Shown piece by piece: positions 14,756 to 22,000 of a stretch of DNA of 35,252 nt; position 1 is the first letter of the stretch; each line of letters opens with the position of its first letter. A program made the translations under genes and the position numbers. The notes below the pieces were generated by a model. The model was not told the DNA's origin, did no database searches, and worked only from the letters and a program-made list of their open reading frames with translations. The DNA is from Bradyrhizobium genomosp. I (2014) (GTDB lineage: Bacteria; Pseudomonadota; Alphaproteobacteria; Rhizobiales; Xanthobacteraceae): assembly GCF_000261685.1 (NCBI RefSeq), contig NZ_AJQE01000387.1, positions 1 through 35,252 on the forward strand. The letters are read 5' to 3'.

Positions 14756-16909
14756 ATGACCGCAGCCCCGTTTCTAAGCTCATCCTGGTATCGCGTCGCG
14801 CAACGCAGGCCGAGGCTTCGCGATCATACCTCGGTCTACCGACATCGGTATCGGGGCTGCACCTGGTATGTCGTGCAGGATCACGCGACCGGCCGCATGC
14901 ACCGCTTGTCGCCCGCCGGCTACATGATCGTGGCCGCGATGGACGGCGCGCGAACGGTTGACCAGATCTGGCACGAGGTCGGATCCACTCTCGCGGAGGA
15001 GACGCCGAGCCAGAGCGACGTCATCCAGTTGTTGGCCGAACTCAGCGCTTACGACCTGTTACAAACCGAAGTGACTCCGGATGCAAGCGCGCTGGTCGCG
15101 CGTGCTTCGAAAGCCAAACGGTCCAGGTGGCTCGGCAACGTGCTCTACCCGCTGGCCCTACGGATTCCGCTCTGGCATCCGGTCAGGTTTTTCGAGCGTA
15201 CCCGGCCACTTGCAGAATGGCTGTTCGGCTTGCCGGGTGCCGTGCTCTGGCTGCTGGTGGTGTTGCCGGCCCCTCTATTTGCGGCCCAACACTGGCAGGA
15301 ACTCACATCCGACGCGTCCGACCGAATCCTGGCCACCGATAACCTTCTGTGGCTCGCGCTGGTGTATCTCCTGCTCAAGACCCTGCATGAATTTGGGCAC
15401 GGATTTGCGGTCACGGCGTTCGGGGGAACAGTCCCAGAATTCGGAGTAATGATCCTGGTGTTCGCCCCGCTGCCCTATGTTGACGCCTCTGCGGCATCGG
15501 CATTCCGCAGCAAGTGGAGGCGCGCTCTTGTCGGCGCGGCCGGAATGATCGTCGAAGTGTTCTTCGCTGCGCTCGCGCTCTACGTATGGCTCGCAGTGGA
15601 GGCTGGACTTGTCCGCGCGCTCGCATTCGACGCACTGGCCGTTGCCGGCGTCTCGACATTGGTCTACAATGGTAATCCACTCCTGCGTTATGATGGCTAC
15701 TACATTCTCGCGGACCTGCTCGAAATCCCGAACCTGGCGCAGCGTGCTACCCGGTATTCGGCCTCCCTGGTCAATCGTTACGCGTTTGGCGCCGATGAAC
15801 CGGGGGATTTCGTGGCCACGACCGGCGAACGAACCTGGCTCCTTCTCTACGCACCGGCTGCTTTCGTCTACCGACAGGTCGTGATGCTCGCGATCGCCGT
15901 GTTCGTCGCCTCGCAGTATCTCGCCCTCGGCGTCTCGATCGCGGTCTGGAGTCTGCTGACAGGTGTTGTGCTGCCGATCGGCAAGGCACTGTGGTTCGTG
16001 CTCGCAAGCCCGAGGCTTCATCGCAATCGCGCCCGCGCCGTAACAGCGACCTTCGGCATGATCCTGGCCGCCGGGCTGATGACTTTCCTGGTTCCGGCCC
16101 CTTCTTACAGCACGACGGAAGGCGTCGTTTGGTTGCCGGAGAACGCAATCGTGCGCGCGAGAACCGATGGCTTCGCACGCGCGCTTCTGGTCCGTCCGGG
16201 CGCGCACGTCACAGCCGGGGAAGCGCTCGTCGAAAGCGAAGAATCGACACTCAAGGCCCAGCTCGCAATTCTCCGCGCACGGGTCGCCGAGCTCGAGACG
16301 AGGCTTGCCATCGAGCGCTTTACCGACCGGGCGAGCGCGGAGATCACCACGACGGAATTGGGACAAGCACGCGCCGAGCTCGCGACCGCAACCGATCGCG
16401 ACGCACGCCTCATCGTGCAGAGCCGCAGCGAGGGCACCTTTTCGGTTATGAAACCACAAGATCTGCCAGGACGCTTCCTGCGCGAAGGGCAACAGATCGG
16501 CTACGTACTTACTTCCGGTTCACGAGTCGTGCGCGCAACAATCCGTCAGGACGACATCGACCTCGTTCGCCATCGGCTGCAGAGCGCCGAAGTCAAACTC
16601 GCAGAGCGCCCAGATGAGACGCTGCCAATAGAATCCATTCGCGAAATACCGTCAGGCCGTGATGTTCTCCCCAGCAGGGCTCTGGCGGGCTCCGGCGGCG
16701 GCGCCTTCACTGTCGACCCCAGCGATCCCGAAGGGCTAAAGACGCTGCAGCGCGTCTTTCAAATTGATCTCGTACTGCCCGAGAATGCACCGGCAGCCAC
16801 CGCGTTCGGCGGTCGCGCCTACGTCCGCTTCAACTTCAGTTGGGAGCCGCCGGGCCAGCAGATCTGGCGCCGTCTCCGACAATTGCTGCTGTCCCAGCTG
16901 CAAGTCTGA
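14756..16909 (+). CDS. PqqD-like/M50 metallopeptidase/HlyD fusion protein
   Basis: A 717-aa polytopic membrane protein. The N-terminal 125 residues resemble a PqqD-type peptide-binding domain (YVVQDHATGRMHRLSP, then ARTVDQIWHEVG). The membrane core carries an M50 site-2-protease signature: HEFGH at 211-215 and Asp313 in NPLLRYDGYYILADLLEI, so the zinc ligands appear intact. Several TM helices follow. From about residue 458 a HlyD-type lipoyl/hairpin region begins (IVRARTDGFARALLVRPGAH). Proteins of this layout are known near peptide export genes; here it lies between the GAF-HlyD gene (10-bp gap) and a SecA-like gene (9-bp gap). An AGAGGGG ribosome site supports the start. It may process or feed the large cargo protein. 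Confidence 0.87.
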   Translation: MTAAPFLSSSWYRVAQRRPRLRDHTSVYRHRYRGCTWYVVQDHATGRMHRLSPAGYMIVAAMDGARTVDQIWHEVGSTLAEETPSQSDVIQLLAELSAYDLLQTEVTPDASALVARASKAKRSRWLGNVLYPLALRIPLWHPVRFFERTRPLAEWLFGLPGAVLWLLVVLPAPLFAAQHWQELTSDASDRILATDNLLWLALVYLLLKTLHEFGHGFAVTAFGGTVPEFGVMILVFAPLPYVDASAASAFRSKWRRALVGAAGMIVEVFFAALALYVWLAVEAGLVRALAFDALAVAGVSTLVYNGNPLLRYDGYYILADLLEIPNLAQRATRYSASLVNRYAFGADEPGDFVATTGERTWLLLYAPAAFVYRQVVMLAIAVFVASQYLALGVSIAVWSLLTGVVLPIGKALWFVLASPRLHRNRARAVTATFGMILAAGLMTFLVPAPSYSTTEGVVWLPENAIVRARTDGFARALLVRPGAHVTAGEALVESEESTLKAQLAILRARVAELETRLAIERFTDRASAEITTTELGQARAELATATDRDARLIVQSRSEGTFSVMKPQDLPGRFLREGQQIGYVLTSGSRVVRATIRQDDIDLVRHRLQSAEVKLAERPDETLPIESIREIPSGRDVLPSRALAGSGGGAFTVDPSDPEGLKTLQRVFQIDLVLPENAPAATAFGGRAYVRFNFSWEPPGQQIWRRLRQLLLSQLQV

Positions 16910-16918
16910 GGGCTCCGT

Positions 16919-18937
16919 ATGCTCAAGCGCAAACGACACTTTGTCGGTTCAGCCCCGGTATCGGTGGACGCACCCTACGCGGAGCAAGCCGCTCGCCGAG
17001 ACATTGCACTCGACGCCGTCCTGCTCGACGCTTGGGGCCGGGTGTTGCCCTTCCTGCCGCCGGCCCTCGCGCGTGACCGCCTCGGCCGCTTTGTCCGGCT
17101 GGTCAGTGATCTGGAACCGCAGTTCGCTGTCCTGACAAACCGGCGTTTGCGCGAAACCGCGGAGGAGCTACGCGCATCATTGCTGTCAGCCCCCCTATAC
17201 TCGCACCAGATGGCGCGTTCGTTTGCACTTACGCGCGAGACGGCGCGACGACACGTCGGGAAGCGTCTCTTCCCGGTACAATTGCTCGGCGGCGCCGCCA
17301 TGATGGGGGGCGCGGTCGCCGAAATGGAAACCGGTGAAGGCAAGACTTTGACGGCATTGCTGCCGGCGATCACCGCCGCACTCATGGGACGTCCGGTTCA
17401 TATCATCACGGTCAACGACTATCTCGCGCGCCGCGACGCCGAACAGCTCGCACCTATCTACAACGCGCTTGATCTCACCGTCGGGCTCGTCGAGCCTGGG
17501 CAGTCGCCGCAGGAGCGGCAAAGAGCCTACGCAAGCGACGTCACGTATTGCACCAACAAGGAGCTTGTGTTCGACTATCTCCGCGATCGGCTCGCGCTCG
17601 GCCCCCGCCGCGCCCGTTCTCGACTTTCTCTCGACGCGATATTCGACGGCCGACCTGCCGGTCACCATCAATCCCTGCTTCTGCGCGGGCTGCATTTTGC
17701 GATCGTGGATGAGGCTGACAGCGTCCTGATCGATGAGGCCCGTGTGCCACTGATCCTCTCCGGAACGCAAGAAGGGCCCGAGAACACCGACGGCCTCTAC
17801 GAGACCGCACTGGATCTCGCTCGACGCCTGGTGGCCGGCGACGACTTTCATGAGCGTGCAAACGAGAAGTCGGTGCGGCTAACAACCCGCGGCGAGAGCC
17901 GGATCGCTCAGTTCGCTGCAGGACAACCGGGCCTATGGGCGATCCGGCGCGCACGTGAAGAACTCGCTCAACACGCGCTTGCCGCCCTTCATCTCTACCG
18001 ACGCGACGTTCAGTATATCGTCGCTGATGGCAAGGTGCAGATCGTCGACGAATATACCGGGCGCGTCATGCCGGACCGTTCGTGGGAAGGCGGCATTCAC
18101 CAGCTCATCGAAGCCAAGGAACATTGCACCATCACGGAGCGACGCACGACCCTTGCGCAAATTACATATCAGCGATTCTTTCAGCGCTACATGCATCTTT
18201 GCGGCATGTCCGGCACGGCGATCGAGCCGACGGGGGAACTGTACGGCATCTATGGCCTCCGAGTTGCGCGTATCCCGACGAACCGACCATTGCGACGAAC
18301 GAATGCCGGCACACGCCTGTTTCCGACGGCCAACCTCAAATGGGACGCCGTGGTCGATTCTGTTCACAACATCGTTCGCGAGGGACGCGCCGTGCTCGTC
18401 GGGACCCGCTCGGTTGAAGCCTCTGAGCAAATTGCGCGGCTGCTTAACAAATCCGGACTCGAATCCGAGGTTCTTAACGCGCGACAGGACCAGGCAGAGG
18501 CCGAGATCATTGCGGGCGCGGGTCAACCGGGCCGAATTACCGTCGCCACCAACATGGCCGGCCGCGGCACCGACATACAGCTACATCCTGCGGTCCGGAA
18601 CCGAGGCGGCCTGCATGTCATCCTAACCGAATATCACGAGTCTCGCCGCATCGACCGCCAACTCTTCGGGCGCGCCGGTCGCCAGGGTGATCCCGGTAGC
18701 TACGAAACGATCGTCGCGCTCGATGATGAGCTCTTCAAACGCTTCATGAACCCGAAGCTTCTTCGGTTGCTAGGCAAGCGATCGAAACGGGCGCAGCCGA
18801 TTTCAGGACCAACAGGACGCGCACTCCGCAGTTATGGCCAACACGCGGCGGAGCGTTTGCACGCGCGCGCCAGACGGGCTGCCCTCAACGAAGATCTTCG
18901 CTTCAACAGAATTCTCAGTTTCGCCGGGACTGAATGA
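16919..18937 (+). CDS. SecA paralogue lacking most of the C-terminal region
   Basis: A 672-aa SecA-type ATPase; housekeeping SecA is about 900 aa. Visible parts are the QLLGG motif, Walker A METGEGKT (136-143), HIITVNDYLARRDAE, Walker B DEAD (264-267) followed by SVLIDEARVPLILSG, a preprotein-crosslinking-like insert (about 285-350), NBD2 with VATNMAGRGTDIQL (542-555), and the arginine-finger region QLFGRAGRQGDPGS. After NBD2 only about 60 residues remain, so most of the helical scaffold (two-helix finger), the wing domain and the zinc-binding tail are missing. ATPase motifs look intact. It sits 9 bases after the M50-HlyD gene and directly before the LEPR-XLL gene, which suggests a dedicated export motor rather than general secretion. 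Confidence 0.93.
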   Translation: MLKRKRHFVGSAPVSVDAPYAEQAARRDIALDAVLLDAWGRVLPFLPPALARDRLGRFVRLVSDLEPQFAVLTNRRLRETAEELRASLLSAPLYSHQMARSFALTRETARRHVGKRLFPVQLLGGAAMMGGAVAEMETGEGKTLTALLPAITAALMGRPVHIITVNDYLARRDAEQLAPIYNALDLTVGLVEPGQSPQERQRAYASDVTYCTNKELVFDYLRDRLALGPRRARSRLSLDAIFDGRPAGHHQSLLLRGLHFAIVDEADSVLIDEARVPLILSGTQEGPENTDGLYETALDLARRLVAGDDFHERANEKSVRLTTRGESRIAQFAAGQPGLWAIRRAREELAQHALAALHLYRRDVQYIVADGKVQIVDEYTGRVMPDRSWEGGIHQLIEAKEHCTITERRTTLAQITYQRFFQRYMHLCGMSGTAIEPTGELYGIYGLRVARIPTNRPLRRTNAGTRLFPTANLKWDAVVDSVHNIVREGRAVLVGTRSVEASEQIARLLNKSGLESEVLNARQDQAEAEIIAGAGQPGRITVATNMAGRGTDIQLHPAVRNRGGLHVILTEYHESRRIDRQLFGRAGRQGDPGSYETIVALDDELFKRFMNPKLLRLLGKRSKRAQPISGPTGRALRSYGQHAAERLHARARRAALNEDLRFNRILSFAGTE

Positions 18938-18957
18938 CGGCTCGCTTCGCGGAACTC

Positions 18958-19060
18958 GATGATTATATTCTCCCTAAAATATTATAAACCAGTGGCGATT
19001 GCCATATATTGTGATATTAATAAAACGACAATTAAATATATTATTATGCAGTAGCGATTT
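18958..19060 (+). promoter_or_regulatory. AT-rich promoter island of the LEPR-XLL gene with paired CAGTRGCGATT repeats
   Basis: In the 146-base gap between the SecA-like and giant genes there are about 90 AT-rich bases (TAAAATATTATAAACC, ATATATTGTGATATTAATAA, ATTAAATATATTATTATGC). Two direct repeats, CAGTGGCGATT (18990-19000) and CAGTAGCGATT (19049-19059), bracket the AT core 59 bases apart. The island implies separate transcription of the cargo gene; the repeats could be operator half-sites. Both points are inferred. Confidence 0.45.
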
Positions 19061-19083
19061 CGCTTCTGGCATTTGGAGACAAG

Positions 19084-22000
19084 ATGTCACGTTCCAGAGG
19101 CCTGTTCAGCCATCTGTCGCGACGGATCCTTCACGGCAGCGCGAGGAACGATCGCAAGCGCGATGCCAGCCATTCGCCGCTGATCCTCGAGGTACTCGAG
19201 CCACGCATGCTGCTCGCTGCGGATCCCCTCGGCATCACCGCAGGCTACGCCTTCAACGAGGTCTTGGGCACCACGACGGCAGATGCGTCAGGTCACGGCA
19301 TCATCGGCACGCTCACGAACGGTCCGACCTTCACAGCCGGAAGATACGGTAATGCGGTGGCGCTCGACGGCGTGAACGACTACGTCGATCTCGGGAATCC
19401 GAGTGCGCTGCAATTGACTGGCAGCATGACTCTCAGTGCATGGGTTTACGTCCGTTCCTTCCCCGCCGACGATGCTCCCGTTGTGTCCAAGCGCAACTGG
19501 GGTGAATCTGGGTACCAGCTTGACATCACTGCGGATACCGGACCCCGCACCATCGGATTCAAGCTCACCAACAGCTCGGGCGGCCAGATGTTCCGCTACG
19601 GCGCGACAGCGCTGCAGTCCGACACCTGGTATCACGTCGCCGGTGTCTATGACGCTGCGAGCCAGACCTTGAACGTCTATCTCAATGGTGTCCTCGACAA
19701 CGGACAGTTGACCGGCACAGTCACGAGTTCGCAGCAGAATTCAACGGCCAACGTGAATATCGGTAATCGACCGGGCCGTACGGGCTTCGCCTTTCCTGGT
19801 CTTATCGATGACGTGCGCATCGCCGATCATGCCCTCACGCCCGATCAGATCCAGACCGATATGGCAACCCCTCTCGCCGGAACGGCAGACACCATTGCCC
19901 CGACCGTGTCTCTCACGCCTCCGGGCGCGATCGTGTCCGGCACCATGAATCTTGCAGCGAGCGCTTCGGACAACATCGGCGTTGCCGGCGTCAAGTTCCT
20001 GCTGGACGGCAACACTCTGATCGGCACCGAGGATACCACTTCGCCATACGGTGTCTCATGGACCACGAGCACGGCATCGAACGGCTCGCATGCGCTGACC
20101 GCGCAGGCACGAGATGCTGCCAATAACATAACCACTTCGACGCCGGTCAACATCACCGTCGACAATCAAGCGCCGACCGGTACGGTGACGATCAATGGCG
20201 GCGCAGCGGCGACCAACAGCACATCGGTCACGCTGACGCTCACAGCGACCGATGCGGTGACGTCCGTCACGCAGATGCGCTTCTCCAACAGCGGAAGTTC
20301 GTATTCGACGGCGGAAGCCTTCGCCCCGACCAAGTCCTGGACGTTGTCGAATGCAACGGGCACCAAGACGGTCTATGTCCAGTTCATGGACGCCGCCGGC
20401 AACTGGTCTGCGGCGGTGACTGATACCATCGTACTCGACACGACCGCACCGACGATTTCCGGGCAGACAACAACGAGCATTACCGGCAGCACCGCACAAG
20501 TCACGTGGACGACCAATGAAGCCGCGACTTCGCGGGTCGAGTATGGGCTGACGACCAGTTACGGGTCCTCGACGATACTTGATGCGACCCTGGTGACGGC
20601 ACACAGCGTTGCGCTAACCGGCCTTGCTCCCAGCACTACTTACAATTACCGCGTTCGTTCGATCGACGCCGCCGGGAACGAAAGGATCGGCTCAAACGCC
20701 ACATTCACGACGACCGCCACCCAGGACACCACGCCACCATCGACTCCTACAGCCCTGGTGGCGACCGCGGCTTCGACAACGCAGATCAATCTGTCGTGGA
20801 ACGCCTCGACCGACAACGTTGCGGTCACCGGCTATCAGGTCTTCCGCAATGGTGCGCAGGTAGGCACCCCGACGACGACCACGTTCAGCGATACCGGCCT
20901 ATCGCCAGGCACATCCTACACTTATACCGTGCGGGCGAGGGACGCGGCGTCGAACCTCTCCGGACAGTCCACACCGGCCAGTGCCACCACGCTGACGCCC
21001 GACACGACACTGCCTACGGCCACGATCACAGTGCCGATGGGATCGGCGACCGTTTCAGGTACGATCACGATCAGTGCCAATGCATCCGACAATGCCGGGG
21101 TGGCGGGCGTGACCTTCCTGGTGGACAACATCGCAGTCGGCGGGGGCGAAGACCTGACATCACCCTACAGCGTCAGCTGGGACACGACGACGGTCGCGAA
21201 TGGCGTCCACACGATCACGGCGCGCGCACGGGACACCTCCGGAAACACCGGCGATTCGCTGCCCGTCAGCATCACTGTGTCAAACACTCAAACACCGGGC
21301 CTGGTCGCTGCCTATTCCTTCGATGAAGGATCAGGAACGACTGCGGGCGACTCCTCAGGGCAGTCGAACCTGGCGACACTCAACAACGGCGTTGCCTGGG
21401 TAGCCGGCAAGAATGGCCGCGCCGCGAGCTTTGACGGAGTCAACGACTTCATTTCCATTCCAGACTCTGCCTCGACCAACATTTCCGGTAATGCCCTCAC
21501 ACTGTCGATGTGGATCAATCCCCAGTCGCTCGCGAGTGGCGATTCTGTCGTCATCGGTAAGTTCTGGAATACGACAATGTCGTCGCCCTACTACCAGTAT
21601 GGGCTCGAACTTCGCGGCGGCAATCAGACCGATTTCTATATTGGGACATCCAGTGGCGCGCGCGTCGCCTCCGGAGGAACCACTTTACCGTTCAACCAGT
21701 GGTCTCACCTCGCCATCACCTTCGATGGCGCGCAAGTCATGACCTATGTCAACGGAACCCTCGTCAACACGCAAGCGCTGTCGGCAACGATCACCGCGCG
21801 CGGCAACCCCATGCGCATCGGCGCGGATGCGTCGACCGCTCAATTCTACAAGGGAGCGCTCGACGATCTGCGCATCTACAACCGCGTACTGACCTCTGCG
21901 CAAGTGCAATCGGACATGACGACGCCCGTCGGCAACCCGACCGCCGGATCACCGCAGGTGTTGATAGATTCCCCAATCAACGGGGCGCAGGTTAGCGGCA

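Noticed and set aside
15275..16492. Minus-strand open frame of 405 codons inside the M50-HlyD gene
   Set aside because: Antisense shadow: no motifs and a Cys/Arg/Glu-rich random-looking composition. The plus strand has HEFGH and HlyD features and operon spacing.
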